DNA from: Synechococcus sp. CPC35 | GTDB lineage: Bacteria > Cyanobacteriota > Cyanobacteriia > PCC-6307 > Cyanobiaceae | Length of the DNA: 8,240 nt | NCBI GenBank assembly: GCA_002684175.1 | Contig: NYUU01000094.1 | Coordinates: 1-8,240 of the forward strand | Direction of reading: 5' to 3' | In this document: piece after piece, positions 1 to 6,445 of the stretch | How the letters are laid out: each line of letters begins with the position of its first letter | Numbering within the stretch: the first letter of the stretch is position 1 | The notes under the pieces: model-generated | Database searches by the model: none | Told to the model about the DNA's origin: nothing | The model's input: the letters and a program-made list of their open reading frames with translations, nothing else | Program-made: the position numbers and the translations under genes

Positions 1-10
1 CCGCCCACCC

Positions 11-90
11 ACCCTCCATCACCCTCCATCACCCTCCATCACCCTCCATCACCCTCCATCACTTTGCGTCACCCTCCATCACCCTCCATC
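11..90. repeat. Decanucleotide tandem repeat array (ACCCTCCATC)
   Basis: Five perfect head-to-tail copies of ACCCTCCATC fill 11-60. One diverged unit (ACTTTGCGTC) occupies 61-70 and two more perfect copies fill 71-90; a further degenerate unit (AGCTTTCATC) follows at 91-100. The array probably continues left of the window, because bases 1-10 are also C-rich and end in ACCC. The minus strand is purine-rich (GATGGAGGGT), with regular GG and GGG runs. The period of ten is close to one helical turn and is not a multiple of three, so the minus strand meets TGA in every frame within 30 bp. The array lies where the 3' two-thirds of cobO would be expected. I do not recognise it as a named repeat family. 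Confidence 0.95.
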
Positions 91-94
91 AGCT

Positions 95-118
95 TTCATC
101 CTCATCCCCATCCCCATC
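95..118. repeat. Short hexanucleotide repeat (YYCATC, 4 copies)
   Basis: Four hexamers, TTCATC, CTCATC, CCCATC and CCCATC, directly follow the 10-bp array and share its CATC core. The repeat phase therefore changes from ten to six bases while the core is kept, as expected from slippage or unequal exchange within simple sequence. The stop codon now ending the cobO frame (119-121) lies immediately beyond it. Confidence 0.75.
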
Positions 119-394
119 TCACATCCCTCCCTCCCGCTGCATCCCCTCGCCTGCTGTCACCTGGCTGTGGGTTCGCAGCACCAGCCCAAGCGCGGCCGTC
201 GTCTTGCCCTTGCCCGGGCCTGTGAACACAAGAATCAGTCCCTTTTCCTTGTTGCGTTCTTCCACCCGCTGCTGCTGCACCTGCTGGCGCTTCTCCATCC
301 GGCGGCGGTAGCCGGCATCGTCTCCCTCCGGAGCCAGATGCCCCCCCATCCCGAGATCCGCTGCTGTTTGGTCCAGATCAGAAGAGGTGGTCAT
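119..394 (-). pseudogene. cobO: cobO, 3'-truncated: cob(I)alamin/cob(I)yrinate adenosyltransferase N-terminus
   Basis: Intact CobO/BtuR transfers the 5'-deoxyadenosyl group of ATP to the reduced cobalt of corrinoids, a late step in coenzyme B12 synthesis. This frame of 91 codons matches the N-terminal part of that family. It has a charged, Gln/Arg-rich helix at about residues 27-51 (YRRRMEKRQQ), a beta strand (GLILVFTG), a P-loop GPGKGKTT at residues 59-66, and the following helix AALGLVLRT to residue 75. From residue 76 (about position 169) the family sequence stops: the expected second strand with VVQFIKG and all later ATP- and corrinoid-binding segments are missing. Instead there are 16 unrelated residues and TGA, then simple repeats. 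Full-length homologues are about 200-230 residues. No other frame downstream restores the homology, so this is not a single frameshift. The start ATG overlaps the methyltransferase stop (ATGA). Residue 60 is Pro where many relatives have Asn. A true deletion and an assembly or contig-edge artefact are both possible. Confidence 0.85.
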
Positions 395-1047
395 GGCTGG
401 TGTTGAGGAGTGTTGTTTTCGGGTGTTTGGGCCGTGATCCGCTGTAGGGCATCCCCTGCCAGCAGCTCCTGCCCTACAGAGGTGAATCCAAGGGCCTGAA
501 GCTCAGCAACCAGGTCGTCCTGAAGCATGGCGATGGCGGTGTCGGTTTCAAACAGAGCACAGAACAGTTGCTGCGGAAGCTGAAGCCAGGGTCCCGCCGG
601 ATGCAGGTCCACAATCACCAGCCAGCCCCCGGGTTTCAGCAGTCGCCTGATGCTGCTCAGCACCTGTGCTCGTTCCGGGCGGGGAAATTCATGCAGCGCC
701 ACGCTCAGCTGAACAGCGCTGAACTGGTGATCGTTGAGCGGTGGGTCTTCCGCCAGCCCCTCCACCCGTTTCAGGGCCGGATGGCGCTTGGCAGCCAGAT
801 CAAGGGCGTGCTCTGAAATGTCAAGACCGGTCACCTCAAATCCTGCCGCCAGCCAGGGTGCTGCCGCTTCCCCACTGCCACAGCAGAGATCCAGCACGGC
901 AGTGCCCGGTTCCAGCCGGCTCTTGAGAGCATCGAGGCCAAGGCCGCGAAGCTTCTCCACTCCGCCCACGCTCAGGGATGACACGGCGGTGACCGTGTCG
1001 TAGATCCAGCGATGGCGATAGGCGAGCGGTCGCAGGAAGGAGCTCAT
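391..1047 (-). CDS. Class I SAM-dependent methyltransferase (UbiE/MenG-like fold)
   Basis: A 218-residue protein with a Rossmann-type methyltransferase fold. Motif I is VLDLCCGSGE at residues 51-60 and binds S-adenosylmethionine. The acidic residue after strand 2 is D76 in VTGLDIS and should contact the ribose. A later strand carries VQLSVALHEF (residues 112-121), and LKPGGWLVIVD (137-147) is the typical post-motif segment. There is no signal peptide or membrane segment, so it should be cytosolic. The substrate cannot be read from the sequence; the fold resembles the UbiE/MenG group, but nothing links it to quinones. Its ATG shares one base with the recombinase stop (TGATG), and its stop overlaps the cobO start (ATGA). 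It lacks a clear Shine-Dalgarno sequence of its own, so translational coupling is likely. Its position before cobO makes a tetrapyrrole or corrinoid substrate conceivable, but that is only inference. Confidence 0.85.
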   Translation of the reverse strand: MSSFLRPLAYRHRWIYDTVTAVSSLSVGGVEKLRGLGLDALKSRLEPGTAVLDLCCGSGEAAAPWLAAGFEVTGLDISEHALDLAAKRHPALKRVEGLAEDPPLNDHQFSAVQLSVALHEFPRPERAQVLSSIRRLLKPGGWLVIVDLHPAGPWLQLPQQLFCALFETDTAIAMLQDDLVAELQALGFTSVGQELLAGDALQRITAQTPENNTPQHQP

Positions 1048-2249
1048 CAGGCGTTTTGTCTGGCCAGCGCCGCATCCACCGCCTGCTGCTGATCACGGCG
1101 GGTGATCCAGTGGTGGTAGGTGCGGGTGTGAATGGCCACGGAATGGCCCATCATCCTGGCGGCCACGGTGTCCGGCAGGCCGATGTGAATGGTTCGCACG
1201 GCCCAGGCGTGCCTGAGGTCATAGGGAGTGATCGGCAACTGGTAACGACGGAACTGCTCACTCACCCGTCGTCCCACCTGCTGCAGGGTGGTTCGTCGCA
1301 GGTCGGTCATCACCGTGGGCAACGCGCTGGCTCCGTCCGTGAGCTGTGCCAGCCCGAAGCGCTCCACCCAGTCCGGATGAAACGGCCAGCTCTGATGTTC
1401 TCCGGTCTTTGTGGTGGGAAGCACCCGCAACACCCTGTCGCCTCCTGCCGTCAGGTCCGAGCCATCGCAGAAGAACACCTCGTGATTTCGGAGGCCGTAG
1501 GTGGCCATCAGGCCGTAGGCCAGCCGCCAGCCGGGATTCGGAATACGCATGGCGGCCTCGAGGATCTGCCGATCACTGGGCAGCTGCCGGAACCGGGCTC
1601 TGTGCAGGCCGTACCCTCCGGCTTCCCGTCTCCAGTCATCCGCAAGGGTGATCTCGAGATGTTCAGCCAGGCAGGCCAGGGCTGTTGCGCATTGCTGACG
1701 GCTGCGGCTGCCCTCCGCGTAGCTGCTGAGGGTGTCCATCAGCAGACCGCTGTCGATGGGACGCCCCTCAGCCTGAGCGACCAGTCGTCTGAGATAGGGG
1801 AGGTAAGAGCTGGTCCAGGTGGTGCGACTGCCCGCAGGGCTGCGACGACGGCGAGGCTCCGCGAAGAAGGCCTGCTCGAACCGATCGATCACCGTTTGCG
1901 CAGGGATCGCCGATTGGTTCGAATCAGTTCTGCCGGATTTTGATGACCAGTCCTGCCAACAGAAACTGCCGCGTTCGAGCTCCAGCTTCACAAGCCAGGC
2001 CATGCGGGTGGCTTCCTCCAGCCCCGACTGATCAGCGCTCAGGCCCAAACTGAGGCGCTGCACAGACGTTTTCTCCGGTTGGTCCCTTGATGGGAGAGGC
2101 CCGCGGAGATTCAGCTTCTGGCCGCGTTGCTCGATGCGAAGACGGCTTCCCTGCTCTGCGAGTGCCGCATTGGCGGCATCGATCGTGTTGCGCAGTTTCT
2201 TCAATGTGACATTTGAACCAGGGTTGACGTTTTCGACAGCTACGCTCAA
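1047..2249 (-). CDS. Tyrosine recombinase/integrase family protein (XerC/D-like catalytic domain)
   Basis: A 400-residue protein. The C-terminal half has the tyrosine-recombinase active site in order: R254 (YGLRNHE), K281 (TTKTGEH), Y343-x-x-R346 with H347 (YDLRHAWA), H369 (MMGHS) and the nucleophile Y378 (HTRTYHHW). The usual His of HxxR is Tyr, a variant that occurs in active members. Residues from about 115 to 230 probably form the core-binding domain, and a variable N-terminal segment (about 1-110) precedes them. The proposed start is TTG at 2247-2249, with only a weak GGGAAT-like ribosome site; a second TTG at codon 16 is an alternative, and no ATG occurs before codon 83. There are no att-like direct repeats, phage genes or excisionase nearby, and the gene is coupled to a methyltransferase. 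It therefore looks like a resident chromosomal gene, not the integrase of an element in this window. Its DNA target is unknown. Confidence 0.9.
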   Translation of the reverse strand: MSVAVENVNPGSNVTLKKLRNTIDAANAALAEQGSRLRIEQRGQKLNLRGPLPSRDQPEKTSVQRLSLGLSADQSGLEEATRMAWLVKLELERGSFCWQDWSSKSGRTDSNQSAIPAQTVIDRFEQAFFAEPRRRRSPAGSRTTWTSSYLPYLRRLVAQAEGRPIDSGLLMDTLSSYAEGSRSRQQCATALACLAEHLEITLADDWRREAGGYGLHRARFRQLPSDRQILEAAMRIPNPGWRLAYGLMATYGLRNHEVFFCDGSDLTAGGDRVLRVLPTTKTGEHQSWPFHPDWVERFGLAQLTDGASALPTVMTDLRRTTLQQVGRRVSEQFRRYQLPITPYDLRHAWAVRTIHIGLPDTVAARMMGHSVAIHTRTYHHWITRRDQQQAVDAALARQNA

Positions 2250-2272
2250 TTCCCGATATTCCCAGGGTTGGT

Positions 2273-3448
2273 ATGTCCCGTGTCGGAGTTGTCCTGCTGA
2301 ATCTGGGCGGCCCCGAGCGAATACAGGATGTTGGCCCCTTTCTCTACAACCTGTTTGCCGATCCGGAGATCATCCGGCTGCCGAGTCCGGCGCTGCAGAA
2401 ACCACTTGCCTGGTTGATCAGCACTCTCCGCAGTGGGAAATCCCAGAAGGCCTATCGCTCGATCGGTGGGGGTTCCCCACTGCGCCGCATCACTGAACAA
2501 CAGGCTCGGGAGCTTCAGAGCCTCCTGCGTCAGCGCGGCATTGATGCCACCAGTTACGTCGCCATGCGTTACTGGCATCCGTTCACGGAATCCGCCGTCT
2601 CCGACATCAAGGCAGATGGAATGGATCAGGTGGTGGTTCTGCCGCTGTACCCGCATTTTTCAATCAGCACCAGCGGCTCAAGTTTCCGTGAACTGCAGCG
2701 TTTGCGCCAGGGTGACACCGCATTTGAAAAGCTGCCGATTCGCTGCATCCGCAGCTGGTATGACCATCCCGGTTATGTCCGGGCGATGGCGGAACTGATT
2801 GCCGAGGAGATCCGCAACAGCGACGACCCCTCCAAAGCCCACGTTTTCTTCAGTGCTCACGGTGTGCCGAAGAGCTACGTCGAAGAAGCAGGCGATCCCT
2901 ATCAAACGGAGATCGAGGCCTGCACGGCTCTGATCATGAAGCAGCTGGACGAGCTGCTGGGCCATCCCAATCCCCACACGCTTGCCTATCAGAGCCGAGT
3001 GGGTCCGGTGGAGTGGCTGAAGCCCTACACCGATGAAGTTCTTGAGGAACTGGGCAAGGCAAAAACCCAGGATCTCGTGGTTGTTCCCATCAGCTTCGTC
3101 AGCGAGCACATCGAAACGCTTGAGGAAATCGATATCGAGTACCGGGAACTGGCCACTGAATCCGGTGTGGTGAACTTCAGACGCGTTCGTGCTCTCGATA
3201 CTTACAAGCCGTTCATTGAGGGGCTTGCCGATCTGGTCACCACAAGCCTTGAGGGGCCTGAAGTGAGCCTGGATGCTGCGGCGGAACTTCCCACGAAAAC
3301 CAAGCTCTATCCCCAAGAGAAATGGGAATGGGGCTGGAGCAACAGTTCTGAGGTCTGGAACGGACGTTTGGCCATGGTTGGATTCTCAGCCTTTCTCGTT
3401 GAGCTGATCAGTGGTCATGGTCCGCTCCATGCCCTCGGGTTGCTCTGA
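2273..3448 (+). CDS. hemH: Ferrochelatase with C-terminal CAB/HLIP-like domain
   Basis: Protoporphyrin ferrochelatase inserts Fe2+ into protoporphyrin IX to make protohaem. The 391-residue length fits the cyanobacterial/plastid type. The N-terminus is typical ([12 protein letters not shown], residues 4-15). The central segment YPHFS (126-130) and the catalytic-histidine motif [10 protein letters not shown] (193-202, H196) are present, as is [12 protein letters not shown] (274-285), which carries the conserved acidic residue E278. After a linker (about 325-350), residues 359-391 form one hydrophobic helix with the chlorophyll-binding signature [12 protein letters not shown]. This tail is related to high-light-inducible proteins and anchors or regulates the enzyme at thylakoids in studied cyanobacteria. 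The ATG has AGGG five bases upstream (2264-2267). The start lies 23 bp from the divergent recombinase start, so its promoter must overlap that gene. I see no disruption in the reading frame. Confidence 0.97.
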   Translation: MSRVGVVLLNLGGPERIQDVGPFLYNLFADPEIIRLPSPALQKPLAWLISTLRSGKSQKAYRSIGGGSPLRRITEQQARELQSLLRQRGIDATSYVAMRYWHPFTESAVSDIKADGMDQVVVLPLYPHFSISTSGSSFRELQRLRQGDTAFEKLPIRCIRSWYDHPGYVRAMAELIAEEIRNSDDPSKAHVFFSAHGVPKSYVEEAGDPYQTEIEACTALIMKQLDELLGHPNPHTLAYQSRVGPVEWLKPYTDEVLEELGKAKTQDLVVVPISFVSEHIETLEEIDIEYRELATESGVVNFRRVRALDTYKPFIEGLADLVTTSLEGPEVSLDAAAELPTKTKLYPQEKWEWGWSNSSEVWNGRLAMVGFSAFLVELISGHGPLHALGLL

Positions 3449-3466
3449 GACGGGTTGCTCTGAGAC
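3437..3466. repeat. Perfect 15-bp tandem duplication over the hemH stop
   Basis: GGGTTGCTCTGAGAC occurs twice without a mismatch, at 3437-3451 and 3452-3466. The first copy contains the hemH stop TGA (3446-3448); the second repeats the Gly-Leu-Leu-stop codons after it. In the frame of the downstream M23 remnant the same 15 bases add five codons (RVALR) without shifting the frame. Identity between copies suggests a recent event. Confidence 0.95.
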
Positions 3467-3876
3467 ATCTGCTAGCCGCCATCGCGCTGACGCTGTTGCT
3501 GCCGGAAACCGGCATGACAGCAGATAAGCGCTGGAAATCCGGCGTGTTTCCGATTGCCGTTTTCCAGGGTTACACCAGTCACTTCGGTCGTCGACGCGGA
3601 CCAGACGGCAGACCTGAGGCTCACACCGGACTGGATATCGCTGCTCCCCTGGGATCTCCGGTTCTGAGCTGGTGGACGGGCAGGGTTGTGGAAACGATCG
3701 CTGACGGCTCCTGCGGCATTGGGGTTGTGATCACCTCCGGTGGCTATGAACACATCTACTGCCATCTGAAGGGTCAGCGTCTCAGGCGTGGGCAGGTCGT
3801 CCGTGGAGGCCAGCAATGCCCGCAGTGCTACCGGCCCTTAATGTTTAGGGTTCAATCCGCAACGTTGCTGCTGTGA
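3451..3876 (+). pseudogene. Degraded M23 (LytM-type) metallopeptidase
   Basis: M23 peptidases are exported zinc endopeptidases that cut peptidoglycan cross-bridges. The frame opens with what reads as a signal peptide (LRHLLAAIALTLLLP, ending GMTA near 3522), but no ATG, GTG or TTG precedes it in frame; GTT stands at 3439 and 3454. The only usable starts, TTG 3496 and ATG 3514, would remove the export signal. The first half of the domain is clear: YTSHFG, then HTGLDIAAPLGSPV with the zinc ligands His and Asp (H43 and D47 counted from TTG 3496), SWWTGRVV, and YEHIYCHL with H86 and H90. After RRGQVVRGGQ (near 3816) the expected glycine-rich strand and final zinc-binding HxH (GPHLHW in relatives) are absent. 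Short traces such as GTGCTACCGGCCC suggest an internal deletion, not one frameshift. The stop (TGA 3874-3876) overlaps the ilvB GTG. An unprocessed, inactive 126-residue product is possible, but a pseudogene is the simpler reading. Confidence 0.75.
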
Positions 3877-5681
3877 ATTTCACCTCCGCTTCAACGGGCG
3901 TCAGCGGACAACAGGCAGTGGGTGAATCAATGCAGATATCCGGCGCCACGGCTCTGATGGACGCACTGCGGCGTCACGGCGTCGACACGATCTTTGGTTA
4001 TCCCGGTGGAGCGATTCTGCCCATCTACGACGCTCTTCACATCGCGGAACGTGAAGGCTGGGTGAAACACATTCTGGTGCGCCACGAACAGGCCGGTACC
4101 CATGCGGCGGATGCCTATGCGCGTGTCACCGGCAAGGTCGGGGTCTGTTTCGGGACCTCCGGACCCGGGGCCACCAATCTGGTGACCGGAATTGCCACGG
4201 CTCAGATGGATTCCGTGCCGATGGTGGTGATCACCGGACAGGTTCCTCGTCCCGCAATCGGCACCGATGCCTTTCAGGAAACGGATATTTTCGGCATCAC
4301 CCTCCCCATCGTTAAACATTCCTGGGTGGTGCGTGATCCGGCCGATCTCGGTGCGATCGTCGCCCAGGCCTTTCTGATCGCGGCCAGCGGCCGTCCCGGG
4401 CCTGTTCTGATCGATGTACCGAAGGACGTTGGCCAGGAACTGTTTGATTACGTTCCCGTCGAGCCTGGATCGGTGATTCCCGCTGGCTTCCGCCACCCCG
4501 AGCCACCGGATGAGGCAGCCATCATCGCCGCCCTGGATCTGATCGAATCGGCTCACCGGCCCTTGTTTTATGTCGGTGGGGGAGCCATTTCAGCCGGGGC
4601 CCACGACAGTCTCAGGATTCTTGCCGAACGCTTTCAGCTGCCTGTCACCACCACTCTGATGGGCAAGGGGGCTTTCGATGAGAACGCTCCCCTGTCCGTG
4701 GGAATGCTCGGCATGCACGGCACGGCCTATGCCAATTTCGCTGTCACGGAATGCGATCTGCTGATCGCCGTCGGTGCCCGGTTCGATGATCGCGTCACCG
4801 GGAAGCTCGATACCTTTGCCCCTCAGGCCAGGGTGATTCATTTCGAGATCGATCCAGCGGAGGTCGGTAAGAATCGCCATGCGGATGTGGCGGTGCTGGG
4901 TGACCTCGGCTTGAGCATGGCCAGATTGTTGGAGCTGAGTCTCCAGCGTTCTGTCAAGCCGATCACCGCTGCCTGGTTGGAAAGAATCGAGGCCTGGAAG
5001 CTGCGTTACCCCCTCGCGGTGCCGCCCCAGGAGGGGGGGCTTTTTCCGCAGGAGGTGCTGATGGCTGTTCGCGATCTTGCTCCGGATGCCATTGTCACCA
5101 CCGATGTGGGCCAGCATCAGATGTGGGCAGCCCAGTACCTGCGGAACGGTCCCCGTGGCTGGATCAGCAGTGCCGGCCTTGGCACGATGGGATACGGGAT
5201 GCCTGCAGCCATGGGAGCTCAGGTGGCCTGCCCCGAAAGGCAGGTGGTGTGCATCGCCGGTGATGCCAGCATCCTGATGAACATTCAGGAGCTCGGAACA
5301 CTGGCCGCCTACGGCCTGCCCGTGAAAGTGGTGATCGTGAACAACCACTGGCAGGGAATGGTCCGCCAATGGCAGGAGAGTTTTTATGACGAGCGCTATT
5401 CGGCTTCCGACATGCTCAACGGCATGCCTGACTTCACCGCACTGGCTCTCGCCTTCGGAGTGGGCGGGGTGAAGATCGATCAGAGGGATTCCTTCCAGAA
5501 CGAGCTCTCAAAAGCCCTTAATGCACCGGGTCCGATGCTCATTGATGTTCATGTGCGCCGTGGCGAAAACTGTTACCCCATGGTTCCTCCCGGCAAGAGC
5601 AATGCTGAGATGGTTGGTCTGCCCGCCCAGCCTGTGCTGACCCGCAATTCCAGCGGTCAACCCTGTGGGGTTGCGCTGTGA
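3873..5681 (+). CDS. ilvB: Acetolactate synthase large (catalytic) subunit
   Basis: The thiamine-diphosphate enzyme acetohydroxyacid synthase joins two pyruvates to acetolactate, or pyruvate and 2-oxobutyrate to acetohydroxybutyrate, the first common step to valine, leucine and isoleucine. The frame of 602 codons is complete. The N-terminal TPP domain (about 21-190) has [15 protein letters not shown] and the catalytic glutamate E72 in [16 protein letters not shown]. The central FAD-associated domain is about 210-350 ([15 protein letters not shown]). The C-terminal TPP domain (about 390-565) holds GDAS (463-466) and the Mg2+/TPP motif closing with [12 protein letters not shown], where W500 is the conserved tryptophan of the substrate channel and herbicide site. 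I choose GTG 3873, because a Ser/Thr-rich leader precedes the core in related cyanobacterial proteins and the codons are open; ATG 3930 (MQISGATAL) is the alternative. The regulatory subunit ilvH is not adjacent. The downstream gene overlaps by GTGA. Confidence 0.97.
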   Translation: MNFTSASTGVSGQQAVGESMQISGATALMDALRRHGVDTIFGYPGGAILPIYDALHIAEREGWVKHILVRHEQAGTHAADAYARVTGKVGVCFGTSGPGATNLVTGIATAQMDSVPMVVITGQVPRPAIGTDAFQETDIFGITLPIVKHSWVVRDPADLGAIVAQAFLIAASGRPGPVLIDVPKDVGQELFDYVPVEPGSVIPAGFRHPEPPDEAAIIAALDLIESAHRPLFYVGGGAISAGAHDSLRILAERFQLPVTTTLMGKGAFDENAPLSVGMLGMHGTAYANFAVTECDLLIAVGARFDDRVTGKLDTFAPQARVIHFEIDPAEVGKNRHADVAVLGDLGLSMARLLELSLQRSVKPITAAWLERIEAWKLRYPLAVPPQEGGLFPQEVLMAVRDLAPDAIVTTDVGQHQMWAAQYLRNGPRGWISSAGLGTMGYGMPAAMGAQVACPERQVVCIAGDASILMNIQELGTLAAYGLPVKVVIVNNHWQGMVRQWQESFYDERYSASDMLNGMPDFTALALAFGVGGVKIDQRDSFQNELSKALNAPGPMLIDVHVRRGENCYPMVPPGKSNAEMVGLPAQPVLTRNSSGQPCGVAL

Positions 5682-6037
5682 TTCGCCTTCTGCTGGTCGC
5701 TCTGCTGCTGCTGGTCAGTGTCGATCCGGTGTCCGCTGCTGAAGTGCTTCAGGTGCGCAACAGCTCTCTGCTGCAGGTCGGTGACCGCAATCGCACCTAC
5801 ACGGTGGCACTGGCCTGTGCCGCTGTGGATCCAGAGCAGGAGTCTGAGGCTGTTGGCTGGTTGCGTGAGCAGCTTCCCCGTCGGCGTCGGGTGAATCTGC
5901 GCCCGGTGGGATCCAGGGATGGTCAGTTGCTGGCGCGGGTTACACCGATCGGTGAATCCAGCGATCTCAGTGCCGGACTGGTCGCCGTGGGACTGGCGAC
6001 CGACAGCTGTTCTGAAGAGAGGGGCGGCAATGGCTGA
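5678..6037 (+). CDS. Small exported protein, SNase-like fold without catalytic arginines
   Basis: 119 residues from GTG 5678, which overlaps the ilvB stop (GTGA) and has no separate ribosome site. Residues 1-20 form a signal peptide: MIR, a long Leu/Val core, and a cut after PVSA. The mature part reads as a small beta-barrel. The segment [20 protein letters not shown], then DPEQE, a helix ([11 protein letters not shown]), [18 protein letters not shown] and [11 protein letters not shown] follow the strand order of staphylococcal-nuclease (thermonuclease) domains. In nucleases of that family the VRL and GR-LA positions carry catalytic arginines; here they read VAL (A44) and GQLLA (Q83). Enzyme activity is therefore doubtful and a binding or structural role more likely. 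Cysteines 47 and 111 could form a disulphide outside the cytoplasm. The coding frame itself is well supported by coupling and the signal peptide; the SNase assignment is tentative. Confidence 0.8.
   Translation: MIRLLLVALLLLVSVDPVSAAEVLQVRNSSLLQVGDRNRTYTVALACAAVDPEQESEAVGWLREQLPRRRRVNLRPVGSRDGQLLARVTPIGESSDLSAGLVAVGLATDSCSEERGGNG
6018..6024 (+). promoter_or_regulatory. Ribosome binding site of the 74-residue membrane protein
   Basis: AGAGGGG lies five bases before ATG 6030. It is one of the clearest Shine-Dalgarno sequences in the window and settles the start. The same frame is open upstream to 5919, but those codons only shadow the preceding gene. Confidence 0.65.
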
Positions 6038-6254
6038 TAACCGTGTGGCACGCGGCATCGTTCTGGTGCCTTGCCTTCTTCTAGGCGGAGCTTTCATCGC
6101 CACGGCGGTCTGGGGGCAGGGCGCAGCGGCTGAGAACCGCACACTTGCGGCCTCCATCGGATCCGGCCTGGTTCTGGCCGGTCTGCTGGCGCAGTGGCGT
6201 TCATCGGACGAGTCAACTGTCACAAAGCAGGACGGTCCCGAGTCCAATCCCTAA
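6030..6254 (+). CDS. Two-helix small membrane protein, function unknown
   Basis: 74 residues from ATG 6030, which overlaps the previous gene by 8 bp and has a good ribosome site at 6018-6024. Hydrophobic segments lie at about residues 8-29 (IVLVPCLLLGGAFIATAVWG) and 38-56 (LTLAASIGSGLVLAGLLAQW region), joined by a short polar turn (QGAAAENRT). Arg residues flank the outer ends (R5, R8, R57), so both termini are probably cytoplasmic. The C-terminal 18 residues are hydrophilic. I recognise no family. Its overlap with the exported SNase-like protein suggests that the two are made together at or across the membrane. Confidence 0.75.
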   Translation: MADNRVARGIVLVPCLLLGGAFIATAVWGQGAAAENRTLAASIGSGLVLAGLLAQWRSSDESTVTKQDGPESNP

Positions 6255-6286
6255 CTTGAGCGCAATCGGTTTCAAATCCCCGCTCC

Positions 6287-6445
6287 ATGGCACCGTTCCT
6301 GCCTCGTCTTGCCTGGCAAGGGCTGTCTCCGGGGCAGTCTCCAGGGTATGGGCTCAATCGTGATCAGGATCTCAGTCTGGTGGTGGCGCCACCGTCCGTT
6401 TCAGCAATGATCTGCCAGCCGCGAGCTGATCATCTGATCGAATGA
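6287..6445 (+). CDS. 52-residue hypothetical protein overlapping the FAD gene
   Basis: ATG 6287 opens a 52-codon frame filling the only sizeable gap in the plus-strand cluster. Its TGA (6443-6445) overlaps the first candidate ATG of the oxidoreductase as ATGA, the arrangement typical of coupled genes. The predicted peptide starts MAPFLPRLAWQGLSPG, has a near-duplicate LSPG/QSPG (an imperfect 12-bp tandem repeat near 6321-6344), and a hydrophobic VVAPPSVSAMICQP segment. It has no signal peptide, no convincing membrane helix and no known motif. There is no clear Shine-Dalgarno sequence before the ATG, which lowers confidence. Precise filling of the gap and the coupled stop are the arguments in favour. 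Confidence 0.5.
   Translation: MAPFLPRLAWQGLSPGQSPGYGLNRDQDLSLVVAPPSVSAMICQPRADHLIE

Noticed and set aside
2..406. Plus-strand frame open through the repeat array, giving decapeptide repeats (TLHHPPSPSI)
   Set aside because: It is antisense to the recognisable cobO remnant and has no start codon in the repeats. The openness follows from the C-rich composition, which avoids stops.
1056..1943. Long plus-strand open frame (295 codons) opposite the recombinase
   Set aside because: It is antisense to a protein with a full set of catalytic motifs, and its own translation shows no recognisable domain. It is a high-GC shadow frame.
2224..2229. TTGACG as a -35 element for hemH
   Set aside because: No matching -10 hexamer lies 16-18 bases downstream (TCAATT is the best, three of six), so the promoter is unsupported.
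1047..2249. Recombinase as evidence of an integrated phage or genomic island
   Set aside because: No att repeats, tRNA gene, excisionase or cargo genes are visible, and the neighbours are housekeeping genes coupled to it.
2320..2325. TGTATT on the minus strand as a -10 element for the recombinase
   Set aside because: It matches four of six consensus bases, but the only -35 candidate (TTGTAG, 18 bases upstream) is poor and it lies inside hemH. Chance is likely.
3835..3850. Interrupted palindrome CCCTTAATGTTTAGGG before ilvB as an operator or terminator
   Set aside because: Four GC-side pairs, one mismatch and two A-T pairs make a weak structure with no T-run and no known operator consensus.
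4590..5369. Long minus-strand open frame opposite ilvB
   Set aside because: ilvB carries all expected motifs across this stretch. The antisense product is His/Gly-rich with no domain, as expected of a shadow frame.
6382..6393. Perfect 12-bp palindrome GGTGGCGCCACC as a regulatory site
   Set aside because: It lies within the proposed 52-codon gene, where it encodes part of VVAPP. A single GC-rich palindrome of this length is plausible by chance.
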